Assembly: GCA_903834925.1 (NCBI GenBank)
Contig: CAILLA010000099.1
Coordinates: forward strand, 1 to 42,234
Length of the DNA stretch: 42,234 nt
DNA from: an uncultured Schlesneria sp.
Lineage (GTDB): Bacteria > Planctomycetota > Planctomycetia > Planctomycetales > Planctomycetaceae
Direction: 5' to 3'
Each line of letters starts with the position of its first letter. The stretch's first letter is position 1. Positions 1 through 7,761 of the stretch are shown here, piece by piece. Under the pieces are notes generated by a model. It did not search any database and was not told the origin of the DNA. It saw only the letters and a program-made list of their open reading frames with translations. Position numbers and translations under genes: made by a program.

Positions 1-108
1 CCCCTCCACGGGGGTGGTTAACGGGCCTTTGCCCTAGCCACTGAAGTCAGCCTCGTTGACTGCCAATAATCCTGGTGCAAAGGCCCTGTAACCACCCCCG
101 TGGAGGGG
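1..108. repeat. Long imperfect inverted repeat (dispersed hairpin element)
   Basis: Bases 1-33 are the reverse complement of bases 76-108, with about two mismatches near the inner end, separated by roughly 42 bases. Each arm carries a CACGGGGGTGG-type core and a GGGCCTTTGCC-type inner part. The arm reaches the first base of the window, so the element may extend upstream. It lies 75 bases before the CPBP protease start. It resembles a non-autonomous hairpin repeat, or possibly the end of a terminator of an upstream gene. No coding sequence was recognised in it. Confidence 0.7.
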
Positions 109-184
109 GTGGGGTTGCGTTGCCAATTGACCGTGATGAAATAGACATGGCGTTGCACTACCGGCCCTTTTTAAAGGAACTATC

Positions 185-823
185 GTGATCGAGCATGCCG
201 AATTCGTGAATGCCACCGGGCAACGTCTGACTGCTCGCTTGATCGCGATCACGATTGTCACAATCAGCCTGATTGAGACGCGTTACACAATCGGAATCAG
301 CTATACGCTTCTCGCGCTGGTTGGAATCGTTGGCATATTAAGTCTTGATTCGGGAAGCTCGGTTGCACTGGGGTTCAACCCACGCCCGGTACAAGGGTGG
401 GGCTTCTGGTTCCGTCTCGCTTTGTGGTTTTCCCTGGCGATCGGTGTCGTTTCACTTGTCTGTTTCGTTGTCTACCGGGTCAATGGTTGGACGATTCCGA
501 TTTATAAAACGCAGCCGAGTTTGGGGATGTTGATAAGCATGTGTATTGATTCGCCGGTTTCAGAAGAGGTGATCTTCCGATCTTTACTGACAGTCGCACT
601 ACTTCCGACGCTTGGCGAATGGGGGACAATCCTCGCGGGGGGAATTCTCTTCTCACTTTTACACGTCCTGCATGGCAACCCCGGCCCTGACAATCAGATT
701 GCCGGATTCATGCTCGGGTGGACGTTTATCAAAAGCAAAACGATCCTTGTTCCACTTGCCATGCATGCCGGTGGAAATCTGATTGCACTCGGAATCCAGA
801 TCGCCGCGTGGTATTTTTATTGA
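185..823 (+). CDS. CPBP family intramembrane metalloprotease
   Basis: This is a 212-residue integral membrane protein of the CPBP (CAAX protease and bacteriocin-processing, Abi/Rce1-like) family, which cleaves substrates inside the membrane. The three family motifs are visible: EExxxR (E127, E128, R132), FxxxH (F156, H160) and HxxxN (H194, N198). Hydrophobic segments around residues 15-55, 75-97 and 130-210 fit a multi-pass topology. The start is GTG at 185, preceded by AAAGGA about 8 bases upstream. No substrate or bacteriocin-like gene is nearby. The end overlaps the reading frame of the next gene but not its likely ATG. Family assignment is firm; the substrate is unknown. Confidence 0.85.
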   Translation: MIEHAEFVNATGQRLTARLIAITIVTISLIETRYTIGISYTLLALVGIVGILSLDSGSSVALGFNPRPVQGWGFWFRLALWFSLAIGVVSLVCFVVYRVNGWTIPIYKTQPSLGMLISMCIDSPVSEEVIFRSLLTVALLPTLGEWGTILAGGILFSLLHVLHGNPGPDNQIAGFMLGWTFIKSKTILVPLAMHAGGNLIALGIQIAAWYFY

Positions 824-875
824 AGAAGTTTTCGGCACCTACCTTCGAACCGGCATCAACAACGGAATCCTGTTC

Positions 876-2207
876 ATGAAGTCTGACAAATCCCGAGTCG
901 ATCGCCGCACAGTACTTCGTGGTGTCGGTGTCGCCATGTCATTGCCGTGGCTCGAATCGATTTCGGTCTGGGGCGATGAATCGAATTCCGCAAAGCCGGA
1001 GAACCAACTTCCCAGGCGATTCGCGGCGATGTTTATGGGCAACGGAATTAATTCGAAGCACTGGTGGGCCAAAGGCTCGGGTGCCGAGATGGAATTAAGC
1101 CAAAGTCTCGAACCGTTAGCTCCGCTGAAAACGAAGCTGAACTTCATTAACGGTCTGTTTAACAAGCAGGCCACAGGAGTCGGAATCCATCCTGGGCAAA
1201 CTGGAAATATTCTGTCGGGTGCCGCGCTGCAAAAGGGAGCCGTCCTCAAGGGGGGAATCAGCGTCGACCAGGTGATCGCCAATCACTTTGCCGATCAAAC
1301 GCCTCAGTCCAGTCTGATTCTTGGCTGCGAGCAGCCGATCACAGGCTACCACGAGACAAATTTTTCGATGGCTTATAGTTCACACATTTCATGGCAAGAT
1401 GCGAATTCGCCGGTACCGATGGAAGTTTACCCCTCGCTGGCGTTTGACAGCCTGTTTGATAATCAAGGGACAAAGCGGACCAAAAGCATTCTTGACCGAG
1501 TGAAAGAACATGCCTCGCATCTGAATCGTCAGGTCAGTCTTTCTGATCGCGCGAAGCTCGACGAATATCTCACTAGCGTTCGTGAAGTCGAAAAGCAGAT
1601 CGAAAGAACTCGGGCTACAAAAGATCGAGCCGATGACTTGGCAAAAAAACGTGGCGAATCGCCAATGCTGATGAAGCGGCCTGATAATGGGTTGCCAGAA
1701 GATATTCGTGATCACATGCGGCTGATGTGTGACATCATTGCATTGGCATTTCAGACCGATAAAACTCGCGTGGCGACGCTATTGCTATGTCGCGATCTGT
1801 CTGGGCTCTTTTACCCATTCCTTGATGTCCGACTCGCTCACCATCCAGCATCCCACGAAGACCTATCGGATGCCTACGAGCGAGTTTCCCGGTACTACGT
1901 CAGCCAGTTAGCCTATCTGGCGACCAAGCTCGATTCCATGCCGGAACAAGATGGAACGGTTCTGGACAATTCTTGCGTCATGTTCGTTTCAAACATGTGG
2001 TCAGGAAGCAAGCACGACTCGACGAAACTCCCGCTTCTACTGGCCGGTGGATTAGGCGGGACGCTGGAAACTGGTCGAGTACTCAATTACCTCGACGATG
2101 GCGACGACAATCGTAAACTCTGCAGCCTGTATCTGTCACTTTTTAACAAAATCGGCGTCAACCAAACTCAGTTTGGCGACGCCGATCAGCAACTCAGTAA
2201 GTTATGA
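876..2207 (+). CDS. DUF1552 domain-containing protein, Tat-exported
   Basis: This is a 443-residue protein of the DUF1552 family, very common in planctomycetes. Its biochemical role is unknown. It is usually encoded next to a DUF1592/DUF1588 cytochrome-like partner, which is absent from this window. The N-terminus has a twin-arginine signal (VDRRTVLRGVGVAMSLPWL, R10-R11), so export in a folded state is likely. Family features include the FMGNGIN segment near the start, the long central helical region and the FGDADQQLSKL end. I chose ATG at 876 because GGAA lies just upstream and the Tat signal begins directly; a longer TTG-started frame from 783 would overlap the CPBP gene. It faces the trigger factor gene convergently, 9 bases apart. 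Confidence 0.85.
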   Translation: MKSDKSRVDRRTVLRGVGVAMSLPWLESISVWGDESNSAKPENQLPRRFAAMFMGNGINSKHWWAKGSGAEMELSQSLEPLAPLKTKLNFINGLFNKQATGVGIHPGQTGNILSGAALQKGAVLKGGISVDQVIANHFADQTPQSSLILGCEQPITGYHETNFSMAYSSHISWQDANSPVPMEVYPSLAFDSLFDNQGTKRTKSILDRVKEHASHLNRQVSLSDRAKLDEYLTSVREVEKQIERTRATKDRADDLAKKRGESPMLMKRPDNGLPEDIRDHMRLMCDIIALAFQTDKTRVATLLLCRDLSGLFYPFLDVRLAHHPASHEDLSDAYERVSRYYVSQLAYLATKLDSMPEQDGTVLDNSCVMFVSNMWSGSKHDSTKLPLLLAGGLGGTLETGRVLNYLDDGDDNRKLCSLYLSLFNKIGVNQTQFGDADQQLSKL

Positions 2208-2208
2208 C

Positions 2209-2226
2209 AGAGGCAACTATGCCTCT
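2209..2226. terminator. Short hairpin between convergent genes
   Basis: A 7-bp stem (AGAGGCA / TGCCTCT) with a 4-base loop occupies the whole space between the DUF1552 stop and the trigger factor stop, and contains the latter's TAG. There is no U-tract. It could act as a weak bidirectional terminator. The palindrome is seen; its function is inferred. Confidence 0.4.
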
Positions 2227-3683
2227 TCTGGCTCGTCATCAGTCGGACTCACAACCACCGACGATGTTCCGCAAACGGAAATCGACAGAGCCTGAACATG
2301 GTCTTCCTCGCTGGCAGGGACTGGAACGTCCTCATAGACAGCTGACTTCAAGACGACATCAACCGCTTTGCGTTCACGAATCTGAGCCTCAAGATTTTCA
2401 ATCACGCCCGATTTGATCAGCCGTGCGCGAACTCGTCGAGGTGCTTCACCTCGTTGAATTGCCATCATCTGAATTTCAGTATCAATGTCAGCAGGAGTGA
2501 CCTCGATCTTTTCGTGTTCAGCAATCTTATCGAGCACGAAATGCTCTTTGAGAGCCTGTCGTGTGGTGGTTACGGCGTTCTGACGCAATTGATTTTCGCG
2601 TGCCATGATCTGCTGGGTAGTGAAACCAGCCTGCTCCATTTCGAGCACTTCACGACGCAATGCGTTTTCGGTCTGCTTTCGAACCAGCTGTTCTGGAAGT
2701 TCCCAAGTTGCCGATTCCGTGATCTTTTCGATCACTTGACGTCGAACAGATTGTCGCTGTTCATAAACAACCTGACGTTTGAGCATGCCAAGAATTTCTT
2801 CTCGCAATGCCGCAATGTCGTTGTAGCCAACCCTTTCGAAGAACGCGCTGTTCAATTCAGGTGGTTTTAATCGTCGTACTTCGGCAACGATGATCAACGC
2901 ATCCAGCGTTTCCCCACGCATTTCAATTTGTTCGGCTTCCTGAGAAATCGTGACTTGCGTCTTCTTCTCAGTCCCTGGAACAGCGCCTGCCATCAGCTTA
3001 TCGAAACCATTAAGCTCCGCGTCACGGAACCGGATTGTGGGCTTTAGCTGCAATTCGATCGAAGAAATCTTGCGGAACGGCTGGCCGTCCTTCGTGAATT
3101 CCACGGCAGCAACAACGAAATCGTTGTGTTCTGCAGGACCGTCATGCGAAACATTGACTGCGTACTGAGCCAGATATTTGTTCAGGTAACTGTCGACGTC
3201 AGCTTCGGAAACATCACGGACGGGACGCTGAATTGTCAGACCGTCGTATTGCGGCAGATCAAAGCTCGGGCGAACTTCGACGTCGAATTCGTACTCAAAG
3301 TCACCCTGATCCGGGATTTCCAAGCTATCGATATCGAAGTTAGGCTCGTTAATTGGGTCCAGTGTGTTCTCTTCAGCAAGTTGCTCAAGGCTTTGCATGA
3401 GAACTCGTTGACGGACGTTGCTCGAAATATCCGCTTTGAAACGCTTTTGAGCGAGGCTTGCGGGAACGCGTCCCTTGCGAAAGCCCGGAACGGCAACCGT
3501 CTGAACGATCTCTTTAAGAGCCTCGCCCGAAAAATGGTCGATGTCCGATCGAGGGACCGTAACACGTACATGCTTTCGGCATGGTCCGATATTTTGAATA
3601 TCGACTTTCAGCGACAACTTATACTTCTGATCGTCAGCCGCTTCCGAGACTGGGTCCGCGACAGGGGATTCGGCTTCACTCAC
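2217..3683 (-). CDS. tig: Trigger factor (ribosome-associated chaperone and peptidyl-prolyl isomerase)
   Basis: Trigger factor binds the ribosome near the exit tunnel and assists folding of nascent chains. The 488-residue product matches the family length (about 430-490). The ribosome-binding domain covers roughly residues 20-140 and carries the GFRKGRVP signature at 67-74. An FKBP-like PPIase domain follows at about 165-255, then a long helical C-terminal chaperone domain. The first 20 residues are an acidic extension. The start is GTG at 3683 with AAGGACG about 8 bases upstream. It lies 33 bases downstream of tRNA-Gly on the same strand. It is not next to clpP, which often neighbours tig elsewhere. 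The acidic C-terminal tail ends PTDDEPEEA. Confidence 0.95.
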   Translation of the reverse strand: MSEAESPVADPVSEAADDQKYKLSLKVDIQNIGPCRKHVRVTVPRSDIDHFSGEALKEIVQTVAVPGFRKGRVPASLAQKRFKADISSNVRQRVLMQSLEQLAEENTLDPINEPNFDIDSLEIPDQGDFEYEFDVEVRPSFDLPQYDGLTIQRPVRDVSEADVDSYLNKYLAQYAVNVSHDGPAEHNDFVVAAVEFTKDGQPFRKISSIELQLKPTIRFRDAELNGFDKLMAGAVPGTEKKTQVTISQEAEQIEMRGETLDALIIVAEVRRLKPPELNSAFFERVGYNDIAALREEILGMLKRQVVYEQRQSVRRQVIEKITESATWELPEQLVRKQTENALRREVLEMEQAGFTTQQIMARENQLRQNAVTTTRQALKEHFVLDKIAEHEKIEVTPADIDTEIQMMAIQRGEAPRRVRARLIKSGVIENLEAQIRERKAVDVVLKSAVYEDVPVPASEEDHVQALSISVCGTSSVVVSPTDDEPEEA

Positions 3684-3716
3684 AAATACACGTCCTTAAT
3701 GAAACACGAGAGAGAG

Positions 3717-3788
3717 AGCGGGTGATGGGGATCGAACCCACGACAACCACGTTGGCAACGTGGTACTCTACCGCTGAGTTACACCCGC
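3717..3788 (-). tRNA. tRNA-Gly (anticodon GCC)
   Basis: The minus strand folds as a full cloverleaf. The 7-bp acceptor stem is GCGGGTG/CACCCGC. The D-arm is ACTC..GAGT. The 5-bp anticodon stem CCACG/CGTGG encloses TTGCCAA, so the anticodon is GCC. The T-arm loop is TTCGATC. The discriminator base is U and no CCA is encoded. A sigma-70-like promoter lies about 30-60 bases upstream. The trigger factor gene begins 33 bases downstream on the same strand, so cotranscription is plausible. Confidence 0.97.
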
Positions 3789-3819
3789 TTACATCGGCCT
3801 GTTTTTTTGCCGGGAGGGA

Positions 3820-3847
3820 ATTATCCAACTTCATCTCGCCACGTCAA
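3820..3847 (-). promoter_or_regulatory. Sigma-70-type promoter for tRNA-Gly
   Basis: On the minus strand a -35 box TTGACG (3847-3842) is followed after 16 bases by a -10 box GATAAT (3825-3820). Each box matches five of six consensus bases. The predicted transcription start near 3813 leaves a leader of about 25 bases before the mature tRNA 5' end at 3788. The match is sequence-only. Confidence 0.6.
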
Positions 3848-4004
3848 GCGATCGAGGTACAACTTATGACGCGGCGAAGAGAAACACGAAAAATTCCGCA
3901 TTCGGACGCTTCCCGGAAACATGAGAATGCCGAACCTTTGCCAGATTCGCAGAAAAATGCTGGCGGTTCAATCTTGATTTCATAAAAATTCTCGAAAAAT
4001 CCTG

Positions 4005-5291
4005 TTAATTCGCTTCGGCATAACCCTTGGCGGTCTTCTCGCCGATCAGCTTCTCGGCATGCTTAGCTGCATCGGCGGCGGTTGCGAAATTTTTGTCGTT
4101 AGTCTGACCGGCGGTGCCGATCCGACCGTAAACAACCGAGACTTCGGTTCCCTGAATCGAGATTTCCCAGAACTTGTTGCTTTTGCCGTCAGCAAACTCA
4201 AATCGTCGTTTCACAGTCTTTGTGGACGGGACGGTTATCGGCACGGAGGTCTCTTCTTTCACCGTGGATGTCGCTGTGAGTGAAATATCGGTTCGCATTC
4301 CGGCGAATACTGGGAATCTTGGAACTCCGTCGTCTGTCAGTTCCTGGTATTTCAAAGAGATGACCGTTCCGATGGCCGGTGCGTGGTTGCGTTGGGCATC
4401 CGTGAACCCCGTACCGACCTGGCAGCGAATTCCGTTGGCCAGTTCAACCGTTAAGGCACCCAGGCGACCTTTATGGCGGCCTTTGCCCGGTTCGTGTGCG
4501 ATTACCGTGGCTTCGCAATCGAGGAACGTTTTCACTTTCAAGAGCGCGTCTGAACGGCCTGCGACATACAACGACCCAGCACGTCGCAGCATCAACCCTT
4601 CGCCTCCCAGGGTTTCGATTCGTTCGAGTTCCTCGTCGAGATGGTCGCGGTTCCGACAGACCGTTTGGCGATGTACTTCCGCGAACTTTGGTTGTTTTGA
4701 TTTGACGATTTCCGTAATAGCCTCGATCCGTTGTTCGAACGGGTGAGCCAACGTCGGCGCGTCGAAGATCAGGTATCGCACGTCATTCCAATGATCGGAC
4801 GCATCACTGCGGCGAACGATCGACACAGTCCGTTGAAACTGTTTGCGGCCGATCCAAAGTTCTCCGTCCAGCGGCGTCTCAGGCAACCCGCTCGTAAACC
4901 AATCGGGAGCGACAAAGCGATTCCCGTTACGAGAAAGAAAACAGGTTCCGTCCCAGAACGCTCGCACGCCATCGAGTTTCTCGCTAAGCCACCAGCCTGA
5001 TGGGTCAACCTCTCCATTCCATGATTCTGCCAGCAGGAGCTCCGGCGCGACGGCATCGGATTTGATCGTCGAGGAAGACGTTGCCGTATTTGCTGTCCCA
5101 AGCCGGGCAGCTTCCGCATCGTCACCCCGAAATTTCTTAAGGTGCTTGCACGTTCTCTGGTCGATGGCGACGGATTGGTTCCTCCAGGCAGGGCACGTAC
5201 AGGAATAGACGCCCCCGACGTTCTTCAATTGATAGGGCTTGGCCCCTGAACCCTTGATTTCAGCGGTTTCGCCATCGCGTAGATCGGGCAT
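4005..5291 (-). CDS. SWIM zinc finger / ATP-dependent DNA ligase-like / WGR domain fusion protein
   Basis: This 428-residue protein has three parts. Residues 25-55 form a SWIM-type zinc finger with C31-x-C33 and C48-x-H50. Residues 85-330 form an ATP-dependent DNA ligase adenylation domain and OB fold: motif I is EKLDGVR with the adenylated lysine at K105, followed by LDGEL, RYLIFDAP, GGEGLMLRR and LLKVKTF as motifs II-V. Residues 350-428 form a WGR domain of the kind found in PARPs (WEISIQGTEVSVVYGRIGTAGQ). Known ligases of this small type seal nicks; SWIM and WGR modules bind nucleic acid or protein. A repair role is inferred. The start is supported by AGGAG 8 bases upstream. No Ku or polymerase gene is adjacent. 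Confidence 0.85.
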   Translation of the reverse strand: MPDLRDGETAEIKGSGAKPYQLKNVGGVYSCTCPAWRNQSVAIDQRTCKHLKKFRGDDAEAARLGTANTATSSSTIKSDAVAPELLLAESWNGEVDPSGWWLSEKLDGVRAFWDGTCFLSRNGNRFVAPDWFTSGLPETPLDGELWIGRKQFQRTVSIVRRSDASDHWNDVRYLIFDAPTLAHPFEQRIEAITEIVKSKQPKFAEVHRQTVCRNRDHLDEELERIETLGGEGLMLRRAGSLYVAGRSDALLKVKTFLDCEATVIAHEPGKGRHKGRLGALTVELANGIRCQVGTGFTDAQRNHAPAIGTVISLKYQELTDDGVPRFPVFAGMRTDISLTATSTVKEETSVPITVPSTKTVKRRFEFADGKSNKFWEISIQGTEVSVVYGRIGTAGQTNDKNFATAADAAKHAEKLIGEKTAKGYAEAN

Positions 5292-5432
5292 GGAAATCTC
5301 CTGTCCTAAGAAGTCTCACTTGCACTTTTCCTCTTATCGCAACCAAGATATGTGCGTAGTACGATTACGTGTTCGTTGACGAAGGACAAGAGTTTCGATT
5401 GCCATTAACTCAGAATCGAAGGGAATTGATCA

Positions 5433-6788
5433 ATGAGACGATTCGGCCAGTACATCAGTCATCGAATGAGATTTTCTTTACTGCACATCGTCACAATTGC
5501 CGGAACAAGTCTCATTTGTTTCGGTGAAGGGGACCCCGCGAAGACGCCGGAACGGATTTCGACGACGACCGCAAACGCGAAGCCCAGCATTAACGAACGC
5601 ATGACGTTGGAGGCATCGTTCCGCAGATTGGAATCGCAATACGCGGATAGCGAAGAGATCGCTCGAAAGGCAGCAAACGAATATCGCGAAGCGGCGGATC
5701 GGGAATCGCCCAACTCAAAAGAATTAGCAAAGTTGAAGCATGCGCTGGAAGTCGCGGTCGGCACGTCCTTCAAGAATCAGTTACTATTGGAAAAGACTCG
5801 ACTGCAAATTGCCGAGTTGGATCTGATCGATCAGCAAGCCAGGCATTCTCGACGTGAATCGCTTTCGGAAAAAATCATCGCACGCCGCGTCGCAGATCTC
5901 ATGTACGGTCAGGACCTGGGGTGGTTGATCGCAAAGAAAACAACGGATACGGAAAAATCTCATGAGGCCCATGAATCTGTTGACAGTCAGAGTGATCCGA
6001 CTAAAGACGGCGAGGTGGCTGCGAGAAATCCGATACCAAACTTTGCCACGCCGCAAGAACTGTTGGACTATCTTGAAAAAGTAAATCTCAACGATGACGT
6101 CACAACACAACTGCAGACGATTGCTGAATTAACGGATCAAGACGAACAAAATCGCTTTGCAGGAGTCTGTTTGCGAACTGCTTCCGTGGTTCGGTCGGCA
6201 TCCAAGTTATGCGAAGGGTTCAGTGCGCTGTCACCCGATGGTCAAAACGCCGAATTGATTCGAGTTGGCCGCGAGTTGGAAACTCTGGTCAAAGAAGCGC
6301 GTCTGAGTAAACCACCGAGGAAAGCACAGTCAGCCTACGAGTCGATTTGCGCCTCGGATATCAACGTGTTCCAATTGATGTTGAATGCTCAGGCGGTCGA
6401 TACACCGACGCCGACTATTGCAGCGGATGTCTATTCGGCAAAGCTGCGAAAGGCTGCGGGAGTTCTCAGGGATCCGATTCAATTCACCATTGATTTCGTG
6501 ATTTTGATGAGTGAATTCGATGACGGCAAAAAAGACAAAGAAACCAAGAAAGTCAAGAAACCCGCTGAGTGGGACATTACCATGGAAGGCGACCGGGCCA
6601 CTGTCATCGATCGCTCTGCGGAGACCTATACGACTGGCGTGACAGTATCAACAAGTCGCATGGAATTGGTGAAAACCGGCGATACCTGGAAGATATCGAA
6701 TATGATACCGGACAAGGTGATTATTGAGCTGCAACAAGGAATGAAAGCCCGCAACAGTTCTGGCAAGTCCGACGTGCGAACGGAATAA
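5433..6788 (+). CDS. Secreted coiled-coil protein of unknown function
   Basis: This 451-residue protein is not recognised as a known family. The N-terminus looks like a signal peptide (positive start, then FSLLHIVTIAGTSLICF, cleavage near residue 32). Residues 50-150 are rich in Glu, Lys, Arg, Ala and Leu and probably form a coiled coil. Residues 160-205 are a polar linker. The rest is mixed helical with a C-terminal segment (about 370-435) of alternating strands ending in a DTWKISNMIP pattern, as in SnoaL/DUF4878-like lipocalin-type folds. A second in-frame ATG at 5466 would give a shorter signal peptide. It is divergent from the ligase-like gene. A periplasmic role is inferred. Confidence 0.75.
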   Translation: MRRFGQYISHRMRFSLLHIVTIAGTSLICFGEGDPAKTPERISTTTANAKPSINERMTLEASFRRLESQYADSEEIARKAANEYREAADRESPNSKELAKLKHALEVAVGTSFKNQLLLEKTRLQIAELDLIDQQARHSRRESLSEKIIARRVADLMYGQDLGWLIAKKTTDTEKSHEAHESVDSQSDPTKDGEVAARNPIPNFATPQELLDYLEKVNLNDDVTTQLQTIAELTDQDEQNRFAGVCLRTASVVRSASKLCEGFSALSPDGQNAELIRVGRELETLVKEARLSKPPRKAQSAYESICASDINVFQLMLNAQAVDTPTPTIAADVYSAKLRKAAGVLRDPIQFTIDFVILMSEFDDGKKDKETKKVKKPAEWDITMEGDRATVIDRSAETYTTGVTVSTSRMELVKTGDTWKISNMIPDKVIIELQQGMKARNSSGKSDVRTE

Positions 6789-6940
6789 TGATCAAGCCTA
6801 CTTGAGACGCACAAGATCAATCCAATATTTCAGGATTTACTGTCTTCAATTCTCTGAATGCCGCCAATTCGCCGCAGGGTAGATTTCGCAATTGTTGGCA
6901 AATGAGTCCAGGTGTAATTCATCAAAAATCGAGGATTTCA

Positions 6941-7008
6941 GGTTCGGTGACGGAAACGCCGTCGAATGTCATGGACATGTTTTGAAGCCGCGTAGCGGTG
7001 ACCGAGTT
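6941..7008. repeat. Three-hairpin structured element enclosed by a closing stem
   Basis: Three short perfect hairpins lie in a row: 6949-6963 (GACGG/CCGTC), 6966-6978 (ATGTC/GACAT) and 6988-6998 (CCGC/GCGG). They are enclosed by a 6-bp stem pairing 6943-6948 with 7001-7006, extendable by two G-T pairs. The result is a cloverleaf-like multiloop of about 68 bases. It lies just downstream of the truncated four-helix-bundle gene. It is either a dispersed structural repeat or a small RNA. No promoter is obvious and no protein is credible. Confidence 0.5.
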
Positions 7009-7048
7009 CAACAACAAATCCCAAATTATTGGAATTATCCCGTTTACA

Positions 7049-7261
7049 TCAGCTGGATGTGCCCGATGCCTGACTTCCTTCGACAATATTTTGTTTTCCC
7101 GACCGAGCGGCCTGCACCATCTGATCGACGGTGCGATCTCCCTTGTTCAGAAACCGCTGGCAGAATCGGAATGTCAGGTCGAAGACAACCTCCGACTTCT
7201 GGTAACAAATCAGTTCCTGGTTGTTTCCATGCGGTGAAATAAAACCGGGCGGGGTTGTCAT
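7049..7261 (-). pseudogene. Truncated four-helix-bundle protein (23S rRNA-intervening-sequence protein family)
   Basis: The 70-residue frame matches the beginning of planctomycete four-helix-bundle proteins related to the S23 family encoded by 23S rRNA intervening sequences. Characteristic stretches are YQKSEVVFDLTFRF, DRTVDQMVQAARSGK and QNIVEGSQASGTS. Family members continue with a KTEIKLTNVARASLEELL-like helix, but here a TGA follows GTSS and the continuation is not found in any frame downstream. The remainder is therefore missing, cut at the three-hairpin element. The ATG at 7261 has no clear Shine-Dalgarno site. It could still be expressed as a short peptide. The recognition rests on remembered family sequence. 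Confidence 0.6.
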
Positions 7262-7307
7262 GGCAATTCGCTTCTGAACAACTGTATTGGGATGTGATCA
7301 GGGGGCT

Positions 7308-7331
7308 AAGGTAGCAAGTAAGGTAGCAAGA
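7308..7331. repeat. 12-bp tandem duplication
   Basis: AAGGTAGCAAG followed by T or A occurs twice in direct succession, at 7308-7319 and 7320-7331. It lies between the truncated four-helix gene and the 21-bp inverted repeat. No function is evident. Confidence 0.6.
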
Positions 7332-7388
7332 ACGGACGTCAGCGAAAAGCAAAAAACACTGTCGGGATACGAACTTTTGTACTTCGAA

Positions 7389-7449
7389 ATGGGACTTATG
7401 GGACCGATGAAAATTGTCGCATACGTCCCATCGGTCCCATAAGTCCCAT
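7389..7449. repeat. Perfect 21-bp inverted repeat
   Basis: Bases 7389-7409 and 7429-7449 are exact reverse complements, separated by 19 bases. The arms are built of GGGAC/GTCCC steps. The 15-base end of the right arm (7436-7450) recurs exactly at 41794-41808 in the second repeat block. This is too perfect for chance and looks like a dispersed planctomycete hairpin repeat. Confidence 0.8.
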
Positions 7450-7665
7450 GACGAACAGCACCGAGACTGGGGCACTGCCCTTCTCAAGAGCGAGACAAGG
7501 GTCCAAACCGGGAATTTGCGGTCGAATTTTCCCAACACCAATCTTGGCGAAGTGTTATGAACCGGGCACTATTAATGGTTTGTCACCACAAGGGAAACGG
7601 AGTGCTTCCCGAAGGCCTTTTCATGAGCGCCATCCAAACGTTAAGAAAACATCTGCATTTTTACA

Positions 7666-7694
7666 TTGACACGACAAAAATTTATTTGTATTTT
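7666..7694 (+). promoter_or_regulatory. Promoter-like site without an adjacent gene
   Basis: A perfect -35 hexamer TTGACA (7666-7671) is followed after 17 bases by TATTTT (7689-7694), in a locally AT-rich patch. The nearest gene on this strand, cmk, begins about 790 bases downstream. It may drive a non-coding transcript, or be chance in AT-rich DNA. Confidence 0.35.
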
Positions 7695-7761
7695 TATGTC
7701 GTTGTGTGTTTTGCGACGACGACGCCAAAACGACTGGAGAGTTGTTTTGAGACAAGTCCTC

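Noticed and set aside
3708-3718. GA-dinucleotide run beside tRNA-Gly considered as a phase-variable tract
   Set aside because: It is only about five units, lies between tRNA and tig, and does not affect a reading frame.
6892-7242. 116-codon plus-strand open frame in the gene-free region
   Set aside because: Composition is Cys/Arg/Pro-rich and unlike any protein, it lies antisense to the recognisable four-helix-bundle remnant, and it crosses the structured element.
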